A stretch of DNA of 64,000 nt from Tubiluchus corallicola. Lineage: Eukaryota; Priapulida; Priapulimorpha; Priapulimorphida; Tubiluchidae. Location of the stretch: NCBI GenBank assembly GCA_030141605.1, contig JAQGDQ010000182.1, forward strand, positions 298,001-362,000, given 5' to 3'. Below the pieces are notes generated by a model that saw nothing but the letters and a program-made list of their open reading frames with translations, searched no databases and was not told where the DNA came from. Positions 35,401 to 43,600 of this stretch are shown piece after piece. Each line of letters opens with the position of its first letter. Position 1 is the first letter of the stretch. The translations under genes and the position numbers were made by a program.

Positions 35401-35628
35401 TGGAGATGTGGCAGCACGTTGAGACTTGTCGTTTGCAACTTTGGACAGGTGGACAGATGTCCAGGCATCGGCATGGTTGTTGGATGCAATCGTTTTGGAT
35501 TTCATATTGTTGTTGAAAGACTCAACGTGTTGCTGCTGAGGTTGGAGAACTCTGCGAGAAGACATGGAGTTGTCCACAGCAGACATGGTCATGCTCACTC
35601 CATGTAAATCTTGAAAACTGGCAGCCAT
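3040..35628 (-). CDS. zfhx3/4: ZFHX3/ZFHX4/zfh-2 family zinc-finger homeobox transcription factor (four coding exons)
   Basis: Spliced coding sequence: 35628-32583, 14050-8292, 7883-7655, 3650-3040, about 3214 residues including about 25 C2H2-type fingers and four homeodomains (residues about 1976-2035, 2229-2288, 2459-2518, 2735-2794). All junctions are GT-AG and the phases (1, 0, 1) keep the frame open to a TAG stop. The family consists of nuclear DNA-binding regulators of neuronal and other differentiation. Orthology rests on finger and homeodomain order and on family-typical stretches such as [20 protein letters not shown] and NVARNLRIHMTSEKH. Human ZFHX3 is about 3700 residues and fly zfh-2 about 3000, so the length fits. 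No expression data support the junctions; they are read from consensus sites and reading-frame continuity. An extra small exon inside the 18.5-kb intron cannot be excluded, but the direct junction is in frame and matches the expected finger order. Confidence 0.96.
3651..7654 (-). other. Intron (4.0 kb) between the last two coding exons
   Basis: Bounded by CCAG|GTATGT on the 5' side and TTTTACAG on the 3' side, phase 1. It holds no supported gene. Visible content: an E-box/CRE-like block at 5130-5220, a purine-rich stretch at 5982-6042, and an (AAAC)n/(ATAC)n simple repeat near 6331-6385. The remainder is AT-rich unique-looking DNA. Confidence 0.85.
7655..7883 (-). CDS. zfhx3/4: Third coding exon: Ala/Met/Pro-rich linker (residues 2936-3011)
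   Basis: A 229-nt exon between acceptor TTTGATAG (exon begins GAAACTGTG) and donor CCAG|GTATGT, in phase 0 and out phase 1, so its frame is fixed by both neighbours. It encodes 76 residues beginning ETVTKTEPSEAS, rich in Met, Ala, Pro, Phe and Gly, with no finger or homeodomain. Comparable hydrophobic Met/Ala-rich linkers sit after the last homeodomain in vertebrate ZFHX3/4; whether this one activates or represses is not visible. The residues at the start come before any ATG, so an ATG-anchored prediction would miss the true 5' end. Confidence 0.92.
7884..8291 (-). other. Short intron (408 bp)
   Basis: Donor AAG|GTATTT and acceptor TTTGATAG, phase 0. AT-rich with no further structure seen. 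Small open frames crossing its edges are read-through of the neighbouring exons. Confidence 0.88.
8292..14050 (-). CDS. zfhx3/4: Giant second coding exon: fingers and all four homeodomains (residues 1016-2935)
   Basis: Acceptor TTTTGTTTCAG precedes 14050; the split Asp codon joins the previous exon and reading continues open for 5.76 kb. Fingers lie near residues 1076, 1106, 1199, 1235, 1276, 1304, 1410, 1454, 1504, 1652, 1800, 2312, 2394, 2530 and 2816. Homeodomains lie near 1976-2035 (third helix KVIKHWFRNTLFKERQ, with Arg at position 50), 2229-2288 (RVIVVWFQNARQKARK), 2459-2518 (RVVQVWFQNTRARERK) and 2735-2794 (RVVQVWFQNARAKEKK). Single fingers sit between homeodomains, as in ATBF1. Other visible parts: a short Gln run before homeodomain 1, Ser/Thr/Pro-rich linkers, psi-K-x-E motifs, and a PLDLS motif at 2651-2655. 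The exon ends AAG|GTATTT at 8292, phase 0. Reading past it adds only a few intron codons, which I exclude. Confidence 0.96.
14239..14388. repeat. Small element with 19-bp inverted ends and TTCTTGTATAC motif
   Basis: The left end (14239-14257) and right end (14370-14388) are inverted copies matching at 17 of 19 positions. A third, internally palindromic copy of the same TTCTTGTATAC core lies near 14331-14350. Size (150 bp), inverted ends and no coding content suggest a MITE-like element; no target-site duplication is obvious. Confidence 0.4.
14411..14625. repeat. Two diverged copies of a ~100-bp direct repeat
   Basis: The block from about 14411 to 14510 recurs from about 14527 to 14625. The clearest shared core is GTCAAAATGTCAAC (14443 and 14553, 110 bp apart), followed in both by A-rich sequence and then ACAAGTC. 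Divergence is high, so the duplication is old. Confidence 0.5.
16862..17001. repeat. 72-bp tandem duplication
   Basis: AAACGG...CTTTCCGGGCAGCAAAG at 16862 recurs at 16934 (CTTTCGGGGCAGCAAAG), and both copies continue through TTTAAAAA and GACAGAACAAG-type ends. The copies differ at roughly one position in six. A tRNA T-arm-like motif lies immediately upstream (16853-16862), so this could derive from a SINE. Confidence 0.6.
22134..22153. promoter_or_regulatory. Perfect 20-bp palindrome containing two E2F-like half sites
   Basis: TTGGCGGGTTAACCCGCCAA is its own reverse complement. Each half, TTGGCGGG, matches the E2F/DP core. It lies in an AT-rich part of the large intron. Binding is inferred from motif only. 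Confidence 0.4.
24064..24436. repeat. Minisatellite, unit about 35 bp, about ten diverged copies
   Basis: Units carry the pattern TCTATCTCAGATGGATTTTCATGCCA with spacing of about 34-36 bp. The best copies lie at 24130-24330; units decay rightward to 24436. Weakly similar sequence extends left to about 23.7 kb. Overlapping open frames on the plus strand follow from the repeat and are not genes. Confidence 0.75.
25459..25760. repeat. Minisatellite, 15-bp unit, about 20 copies
   Basis: Variants of GGTGCTGAGGTTGTG and GGTACTAAGGCTGTG alternate. Because the unit is a multiple of three, frames stay open on both strands (VVGTKA/VVGAEV-type repeats on plus, LSTHN-type on minus). A pentapeptide-repeat protein is possible in principle, but openness on both strands favours plain satellite DNA. 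Confidence 0.8.
26417..26717. mobile_element. Fold-back (MITE-like) element with ~135-bp inverted arms
   Basis: The left arm (26417-26549) and right arm (26577-26717) are inverted copies around a 27-bp spacer. Matching blocks include CATAAAGTRAACTATTGAAATAC at the ends and ACAACTTACACATAATTA near the centre. There is no coding content. The arms differ by scattered substitutions and small indels. Being inside the intron, it is transcribed with the zfhx gene and would form a long hairpin. Confidence 0.75.
28300..28400. repeat. (CAT/ATC)n-rich simple repeat
   Basis: Interrupted runs of CATCAT/ATCATC with ACC and CAG interruptions. A triplet-rich low-complexity stretch with no supported reading frame. 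Confidence 0.7.
28598..28658. repeat. (CAG/CAA)n simple repeat
   Basis: Mixed CAG and CAA triplets, about 20 units. On the minus strand it reads as a Leu run in a 66-codon frame, which I treat as an artefact. It lies in the large intron and so does not encode polyglutamine. Confidence 0.8.
29408..29545. repeat. Polypyrimidine tract (plus strand), ~140 bp
   Basis: Almost continuous C/T on the plus strand, hence polypurine in the sense pre-mRNA. It is not a clean microsatellite. Such strand asymmetry can adopt triplex structures; the open frame across it is low-complexity. Confidence 0.6.
30061..30106. repeat. 18-bp tandem repeat with ETS-like core
   Basis: GCGGAAGTGACTTCTATA occurs twice in perfect tandem, followed by a third start, GCGGAAGTAC. 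The GCGGAAGT core matches the ETS-factor consensus, so three sites lie at 18-bp spacing. Confidence 0.7.
30502..30692. repeat. Exact tandem duplication, 104-bp period
   Basis: AATCTGTATAACCTTATAAG... at 30502 restarts at 30606. The overlap of about 87 bp is identical as far as I can read, through TACACTGTTGGTGAAAAA. Exact identity means a very recent duplication or an assembly/sequencing artefact. Confidence 0.9.
31587..31622. repeat. Perfect hairpin, 17-bp arms, 2-nt spacer
   Basis: CCAAGGACTACTATACA, GT, then the exact reverse complement. It is flanked on both sides by CTGGGGCC. It could extrude as a cruciform or fold in the pre-mRNA. Confidence 0.85.
32425..32495. repeat. (AG)n microsatellite, (CU)n in the pre-mRNA
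   Basis: About 70 bp of almost pure AG with one C interruption. It starts 88 bp inside the large intron from its 5' splice site. In the sense direction it is (CU)n, extended by more polypyrimidine (complement of 32330-32376). Pyrimidine tracts of this type bind PTB-like splicing repressors. Confidence 0.9.
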
Positions 35629-35673
35629 ATTTGTGCTTCATTTGTGCAACTACCTCATGGCAACATCAGGCAT
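32583..35673 (-). CDS. zfhx3/4: First coding exon: N-terminal zinc-finger region (residues 1-1015)
   Basis: The exon opens at 35673 after a TTCTTTGACAG acceptor and has 45 nt of 5'UTR. The chosen ATG at 35628 has A at -3 and G at +4, and an in-frame TGA lies 12 nt upstream, so it is the first in-frame start of this exon. Translation gives 1015 residues plus one base of the next codon. C2H2 or C2H2-like fingers begin near residues 90, 280, 519, 550, 605, 689, 813, 853, 913 and 960; a CxxC at 578 may be degenerate. The pair at 605-627 and 689-711 is the most family-specific part. Acidic and Ser-rich linkers (about 110-180 and 350-480) separate the fingers. The exon ends GAAG|GTTTGC at 32583 (phase 1). 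Reading past this donor stays open through a CT repeat to 32401, giving an artefactual Ser-Leu repeat tail that I exclude from the protein. Confidence 0.95.
35522..35641 (-). promoter_or_regulatory. Overlapping upstream ORF (39 codons) spanning the main start
   Basis: An ATG 13 nt upstream of the main start opens a different frame that runs across it and stops at TGA about 104 nt inside the coding region. Its context (C at -3, A at +4) is weaker than that of the main start, which fits leaky scanning. The peptide is not recognisable; the role inferred is translational control. Only one exon of 5'UTR can be read here, so further upstream ATGs are possible. Confidence 0.55.
35650..35673 (-). promoter_or_regulatory. 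Short upstream ORF (7 codons plus stop) in the 5'UTR
   Basis: The exon that carries the main start begins with an ATG as its first three bases, giving a 7-residue peptide (MPDVAMR) before TAG. It ends 21 nt upstream of the main ATG. A terminating uORF so close to the main start usually lowers initiation downstream or makes it dependent on reinitiation. Its first ATG lies exactly at the splice junction, so it is present only in transcripts that use this acceptor. Confidence 0.6.
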
Positions 35674-37376
35674 CTGTCAAAGAAAAAGATGTAGTGTGTT
35701 AACAAAATTCATTAAAAAAGCAATTAAAGTCAAATTATAGAGATAACAAAACTGGTTACAAGATACAATCACTATGCATTAATGTGTTTTTCATGCTTCT
35801 GACAAGCGAAATATCCATACGAAATATGATCAATGAGATTAAAGTATAAATTAGTGATTTTAAAACGACAAAATTAGTGACAATTTTTGATGAAGTTTGA
35901 CAAGTCTAAAATGATGATCGATCGCAGAGCTTTTTGAATTCACTTCATGAGGACTGAAGTTCTACTTCATAAGCTGAAAAGGCTGCAAAATGGCTCTTCA
36001 GGTTAGACAATGTAAACAACATTTCTAATTAAGCGCAGTGGAATTTTAATGAGTAAACTGCATTAAAGCAACCATCAAGCCTGTAATTATCATTAATGTT
36101 TTCAGCATGTTTGCTCTATGTGTTGCAGGGACACATGTCTTGTCATTATTTTAATGAATGCGGCAAAAGTCATTGGCGCTAACGAGCGGCGCTTTGAAGA
36201 TGTAGGGAGGAACCTACGAGAAGATTAAAGGCACGCCACGATCAGTCATCATCATTTGGGCGCGTCTCTTGCAGACGCAATTACGTGAGCATCAGTAGCA
36301 GAGCTCCCACAAGTATCCGTTACAACACGTGTTAATTTATTAATCCCAAGAATCAAGGAAAGAGTAACAAGGGTTAGATGAGTGCACGGGTATGTAATCT
36401 AAGACTCAAGGTCATCAACAAGTCTGCATGTTTATAAACAGGCTTCCTTGCAGGAGCTTTAATGACGGATATAAACTTAGCTGAACAGACAAGCATTTTT
36501 GTTGCAATTAATTCGATGATATCACCGCACCGCGAACAATCAAACGATTCAGCCAACAAACGGCAAACTATTCACAAACGCCAAATAAACCGGAAAAAGA
36601 ATTATGATGACCGGAAAGTAAGCAGTTCTGCGATCGGTGGACAAAATGGTGACAATCAGCAGTAATACTTTTCTATATTCTGAGTATTCTGACCAGTGAC
36701 CATGAAGCAAATGTGGTGTTGTTTGAGAAGAACAGATGAAGGAAACAACTGTATTTGAATAAATTACTTCTGCTGTTGCAAAATATTCAAAATGTAAGCC
36801 TGTACTAGCTTTAATTACAGTTGTACAAGACACGCAAAAAAGTGTCCAGATGCGCTTCCCAGTAACTAACATGCAGAAACAGTCAATACAAATCCAACTT
36901 ACCTAGATTTAAAAAAACAAATCAAATTAGCTGTGTATTTCAAAACGTTACACAACTCCAACTATCTATTGCATTACACACATACAGATTTCATACATGT
37001 ATATACCCTCTGTCTGTGTTGTATAAACAGTACGTCTGAGTTGCAATTTCGACCATTAACTCATGTACAGTACAATGCAATATAGAACGACAACTATTGT
37101 TCACTATTGCAAACTTTGATTCGTTTTTATGTCAATCTGCCCGAAAAAATCGCAACTATCACACATAGGGACAAACACGTCCGGGCTAGAAGTGAACCCG
37201 CCGCCACGGCCTGCCAACGGTCTAGCTTATTCTAATGACAATATTCCAAGCTTCACTATCGCGAACAAATTGAAGGCATTTCCCAAACTTTCCCATAAAC
37301 AGCGCACGGCGTAGAAAAACCCAGAATCGTTAACCAAGTCTATCAAAAACATTGCTAGAAGCAGTTTACAGCTTAC

Positions 37377-37640
37377 TTCATTGAGACAAACTTCCGCACA
37401 CGACAAGTTTTCATGTGCAGCGTCTACAGCTACAAACATCCCAAAGTTAACCACAAACACCGTCAACTATGCGTCTACGCGTTGAGTTGTTAATACAGCA
37501 CAGACTATTAATACAGTACTGTTTGGGGAATCCGCACATCCGGCGCATTGCATTCTGGGACACATCAGCTGCAGCCAGCAACACAGCGACTGTCGCGAGG
37601 CATCACAATCAGACTGACAGGCTAACAACCACACGGAGAT
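37377..37640 (-). promoter_or_regulatory. Candidate promoter and non-coding first exon of zfhx
   Basis: A CpG-richer island in AT-rich surroundings (ACGCG, CCGGCGC, GTCGCGAG) includes GCATTCTGGGACA, which in reverse (TGTCCCAGAATGC) resembles the ZNF143/Staf core. On the minus strand it ends at a good donor, GAA|GTAAGC (37377). A spliced 5'UTR joining 35673 is plausible but unproven. Confidence 0.22.
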
Positions 37641-40600
37641 GACTATTAATTGGCTGGAGCAAGAGTTGCATAATTAATTAGTGGGTAAATAATAGATTAA
37701 TTACAGCATTGCCTATAATCATATGTGCTATATAGACTGCGCATGCCCAAAGCAATTATTTAGTGCTACTTTTTAGAAATGTAGTTGTTATTTATAACAA
37801 AGCCACGATGCATTAAAAGCCATCAATACAAAGTAGGTAAAGTTAAAGTAAATTGTATACGCTCAACTGTTACATACATAGACACATCATTCACTGGCTC
37901 ATTCATCTATCATTCATTACTATGATCATTTAACAGATGTATTTCATTCAAAAAAGTTTGTGCTTAGGCCTACATGCACCCTACCTAATTATGAAAACTA
38001 TTCTGCAGCATAAAACCTAGATGATTTTACAGGCTTGAATGTAATCTCAGCTGGATATCCAGGAACTATCGTTACCAACGCTGGGTAAATTACAATGACG
38101 TCATCGACGCTGCATAGTCATAAACAAAACAGGCTTTTTTGCACATGCATCCAAATGTTTTGCAATCCGATAGTCTAACAAAGGCGTGGCAGCAAATTAC
38201 GCTCGGCTTTTATCCCACGCGCTCATGCAGTGCCATTTCCAAATAATACCGCTTAATTATTTCATTATTAATCGCGATTTAATTCTGCATACTAATTATG
38301 TCGTAATTAGCCCGCACAATCATAAGCATTCATGGCAATTGTTAGCAAACTTCGTGGCCGCGTAATTAAGTAGTTATAGCAATATAACAAGTATTGTAAA
38401 CAGTAATTATACTTGATTACGAAAAATATTACAGTTAATCCGTGTATCGGTTCAAGATGACAATTAAATTTATGTTCAGGAGTTACTGAGGGTCTTTAAT
38501 TCTATCAATGACCAAAGTTGAACGACCAAATTTATGATTTGTGTTTACAAACCATTAATTCTGTTGTGTAAAATTGCCATTTTATATTGCTAACACTAAC
38601 AGGCACTAGTGACTGACGTAATAATAATAAACTACATTTCAGTCACAGGGAGGTAGGGACTTCAAAACTTTGCGAGTAACTTTACTGTCACAAAAGTTGC
38701 TTGTTCAACGTCATTTAGTACACAACTCGTTCTGAGCTTTCTGCTAAATCTGTCCAAGTTATGCAACCTAACTAACTTGGGTGCTTTAGGTAAATAGCAT
38801 CAAAACTTAAACTGAGTAAGCGATGACTGTTACATACTCACTGGAGATACTAACTGTGAGTAATGAAAATTTAAACGTAATTTCCAGGTTTACATAACAA
38901 AAATCTGATCATCAAAGCGACATACATGTATCCACGTAAACTTGTATTTAACACTTCTTTCTATATAACTTCACACGCAACCAATGTTTGCTGGAATATA
39001 CGCGGACCTTTTTCTAAAATCAATAGAGGCCTACTCACACTCTAAAAACTCTGAACAGTAAAGCAACAGTTCAGTAGCACGAACGGCGGCAGCTGCAACA
39101 CTCATCAATGAAGGAAAATTTTTGTAACTAATTATAATTCAGTTTTGAACCATATAAACGCTTAAACGGTCCGTGGCGCGTTTTAATCACCATTTCCGGT
39201 TAATCAACCAGCATTTCCGCCTCATCCCAATTAACAAGGATGCCAGGAAACGCATCCTGTTTTGTTAATATACCCAAATCATTAACTACCGTACTGTGTA
39301 CACGTTTTGTTAGGCGTTGTTTTAGATAAACAGGATGGGACTGCATTTTAACTATATATATATGCACTTTAAGCTCACACAAACGCTTACTTTTTAACAC
39401 TAAAAGTGTGTGGGGAAGAGAAGACCCAAGAGATGACTGAGATTTTTTTATCTAAACATCCCAAACAAAGTGAAATCGTCTTACCAACGAAGAAAAATGA
39501 GGAAAGTCTGTGGTTCAATTCCTGGTTCTGTATTTGGAGTTTCCAATTTTTTTCTTGAGGGAAACTTCGTCAAGGCGATAATAAAATTAACAGTTGTTAA
39601 GTAAATGCACTACAGTACAATTTTTAATGTCAAAATGTAATAAAAACTAATTCGTATAAAACTAATTAATATTGTTTCTATAAGAACATAAAAAACCTTG
39701 AGCTTAATTCATATTTTATTAATACCAGTCAGAACGGCTGACGGCTGGGAAAGTAGTTATTAACTTAGCTATAAGTAACTTATATAATATGATACGTACT
39801 ATTGGAGCGCATGGATGTATTTTCTGACAAAGATTTCTAATAAAATATATCATTCAAAGATATTGCTCAGAGTCAGTGTCTCATTTTATCTCTGACAGCC
39901 GTAAAGAAAGGACACGCGTATGTGTGACCCAGAATACATACTAAACATAGATGCGCTACGAGCTTACGGCCTAGCTTTACTAACCGACAAATTTAGGTCA
40001 CTTCCTTAAAATCATTCAAGTTTTTTTTGGATCAAGGAAAAGTGTGGTAAAGGCTCGAATTTTAGGAAAGCTCAGAGTAGAGATGCAACTAGAAAGCGCA
40101 AATCAAATAGTATGTCGACTTGTCGCTTACTACCAGACGGTCAGTTCCTTACTTTCATGCAGTCATTTGCAATTCAGCGATCATTACTTTTTAAATTGCA
40201 TCAGATCGATTCCGCAGAAAAGCAGCCCCGGAGAAAATTAAAGAAAAACTGATGCTGCTGTTTTAAGTGAATTTTTACTCAATGGATTTTTCAACTTACG
40301 GCCACTCAGTTGTCCCAAAAGTTTTACTTTTTATTAATAACTGTTGAACTATGCACCCCAAAGAGCGACGGTGTTGTTTAGCTCAAACCAATTTGCTGCC
40401 GAAATTATTGCTGCATTTTTGCCAACTCAAAATATTTGCCAAGAATAATTGCGTTCTGTTTGTTGTCTAGAGAGTTCTTACTTTTAATCCATGAGCCATG
40501 CTTGTGTGCATTCAAGCGTACAGGCTACTGTAAATTAGGCAAGCATATGCATTCAAGGTCTAACCACTAAACTGGGCAAATTTGTAGCAAAGATCTACAC

Positions 40601-43600
40601 GACCAAAAACCAATCATATATCTATGTAATTATTGCGTCCTTGGCTATTAATGCGAGATTATCCAGTTTCAAAACATTTATAAATGCTAATCCAAAGGGG
40701 GGAGTAAAACCTTGAGTGACTTCTAAAGCCTCATTTGTCAACTTTTCCTAACTGGAGAAAACACTCGACAAACAAAGAAAACGCATTTCACCCGAGAAAA
40801 ATTACAGGGTATTAAGACTTAATGAAAGCAAATCACCGAAGACTAAGGTTAGGAGATAATTAAATTGACAACAACGTGTCTTTAGCTGCGCGAAAAATGA
40901 GACGTCTTATAACTTATAGGTGCTGATCAAATCATTACAAGAAGTAACACGGCAGAGTGCGCCATAGTACAAGCACAATTCACAGTGTCAGAAACCACCA
41001 TAAGAAAGCGAAGGTTCATTTTATGCAGCTCAACTTTTTCAAGTTTGGGAGCCCGAGAGACCTAGAGCTTGACTAGTTTTACCAGAGAAGTCTACTGAAT
41101 GATCAACTACAGTTTCTTCATGTCTTCGTTCTCAAATGAATCCAGGGAGGGCGTTAATTTTATTGGACAAACTACAAAATGACAATAATAAACTAAACAC
41201 GTTTTCAAAAGCTTTTAAACGACACTTGAACTTACAGAACGTTAGGCTAAACAACTTAACTTCAATTTGAATTGGCACAATCTTAAACAACCGATCACCG
41301 TCTAATATAATATGTACTCCAGCTGCTGTAAACAAAGACTTGTAAATAAAATTTAATAAACACACAGTGATCGCAATAAAGGCCAAACAAAACATACGTT
41401 TTAAAACCATGACCTCTTCAACATTACAATAGTACAAAAACAATTAGTACACCATTAGCTTAACTACAAAGCGTCCAAGTTGGCGCAGTGACAGGTGCTT
41501 AATAAAGGCCAATGCCGCCTATCTCTACAATCTAGATAACAATCTGCAAAGAAAAGGGAACCCATTTTGAAAGGCTAATTCAGTAAGAAAATTTAGCAAC
41601 TCTTCCTTCTACAGCCCAAGCCAACAAGAAGTCACACGATATTTGCTTGCCACTCCAAATTTGGCTAATTATACGCGGGTTTTGGTAATTATACACCGGT
41701 TTTTGCTTTATTCGACTAATAACCATCGATTTTGCTCTGCCATCAACGAAGTTACGCATGACGAGCGAAAATAAACGTCCCCAAAACTCGAAAATCCACC
41801 TTTTTTCTAATCTAGCTAGGCGTTTTTATCATTAATACGCGTTGCATCTAGTGCCTGTGACCTCGCTCCCGCCCTGGCAGCCATTTTTACGAAAATGACC
41901 AGAAACCTTGAGAATGTTCAAACACAGGGACCGAATTCTTTACCTGACCCAAAAGGCCCACTATACTTTGTGAAATGTTTCTAAAATGATCGTAGACTAA
42001 CCTAGGCTAGTGCAAGTGCAAGTATAATAAAACAAAAAAAACATTAAAATTCATCCGCGCCGTGTCACATAAAGTTCCTCTGCAAACAATATAGTTATGG
42101 TAATACACAGATCAATATGCCTGGATAAATGTTAACGCTTTGGCAACAAAGTGAACAAGAAGGCGCGAAAAAATAGCCTGTGTACGCAGTGAATATTTAA
42201 CTGTTTGTAGTATGTTAGTGTTACACTGCGGAAGCAGCAGAATAGTTGTACTGATGGTTTCTGGGCGTATCAATTTCAACCAACCCTTTTTTATAACACA
42301 ATTGTTGGCCTATTTTTACTCATTTAGCTTAGCTAAAACCGTAGTACCTAAAACGTGCGAAAATTTATGGCACCATGACAAATAGCTCTTTCTCCTAAGT
42401 TAAGCATGTTAAATAGTGAAGCCTTAATCTACTCACCGAAAATGAATCTTTCCAATTAGTTTTTTTTTCAATGCCGGTTAAGCCAATTTGACCAAAGGCC
42501 TTTTAACTGCAGCAACACCACTTTTTCCAGTTACAATCACATACACAATTGACTGGGTCTTCATCTTCTTGGGTGGAACCCAAAATCGCGGGGTTTGTCA
42601 AGACTAACATAGAAACTATAAAAACGATTAATCTGTTGCAAATATTTGTCTAATTTTTTGCTCGGAGTAATAATTACTGTTTTGTTTATTTAGCTATCGC
42701 AATGACTATAAAAGCTTTATTCACCTTACAAGAACACACCAAATGATATTTGGTTTGACGCGATTCCCCATTTTATTTATAATGGGTACATATGCAACTT
42801 CACAAGCTTTGCACAGCAAATACTGATATACAGCAACAGTAAAATTTATGATTTTAAAATTATGATTCCTATCTATATTGTCTGTCCTGTCCTTAAGCAA
42901 AATGGATAAAAGGGTTCTCACAAATACTTATCCGGTCTTGGGCTCGAGTCCCAGTGGAGGTGCATAAAATTTTCAGACTTCGTTTTCGCACATTTATATG
43001 ATTATTTTTCAATGTTTTTTACCTTTTCCTTACAGAGACACCAGGGATTTGTGGAAGCAATGCCAATCACTAAGCTACACTCTTTACAGACTGAAAATGA
43101 GAAGAGACAGTGACAAATTCAAACTTCAAACACTTCGTTGTTTATTGAAATGTTAATTCAATCAATATGTCAAGAGCGCAAGGATGTATTCCCAACGTCA
43201 CAGTTTCCTCTTCTAATGTCTAAAAGCAATGGATTAAGTACATAAAAACAGATTCTAACAACCTAAGCGTGGTGCCTGCTATATAGTTAACCCCATAAGC
43301 CTAAAAGCAAAAGTGTTAACTGCTCCCCTGCACGTAACCATTACGCAATGTAATTAGTACATTGCACGAAACCCTCCCTCTCGTTTACCTGTTTCAGTTG
43401 TGCTAAACAATATAAATGAAAGTACAAAGGTCACATGTAATAAAATCTTAGGACAACACTCTTGAAACGCACACCTTGCTTAATTGCTTGCTGAACAAAC
43501 TAACAGAGTTTACAGCAAGAAAAATTAGTTCATAAGGAATGGGAAGACAGAATGTACATGTTTATAACTATTATGAAGTGATTACACGTTCCGTTAATTG

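Noticed and set aside
42921-42965. Possible tRNA gene ending in GGCTCGAGTCC
   Set aside because: No acceptor-stem pairing, A box or anticodon arm could be found upstream; at most a tRNA-derived fragment.
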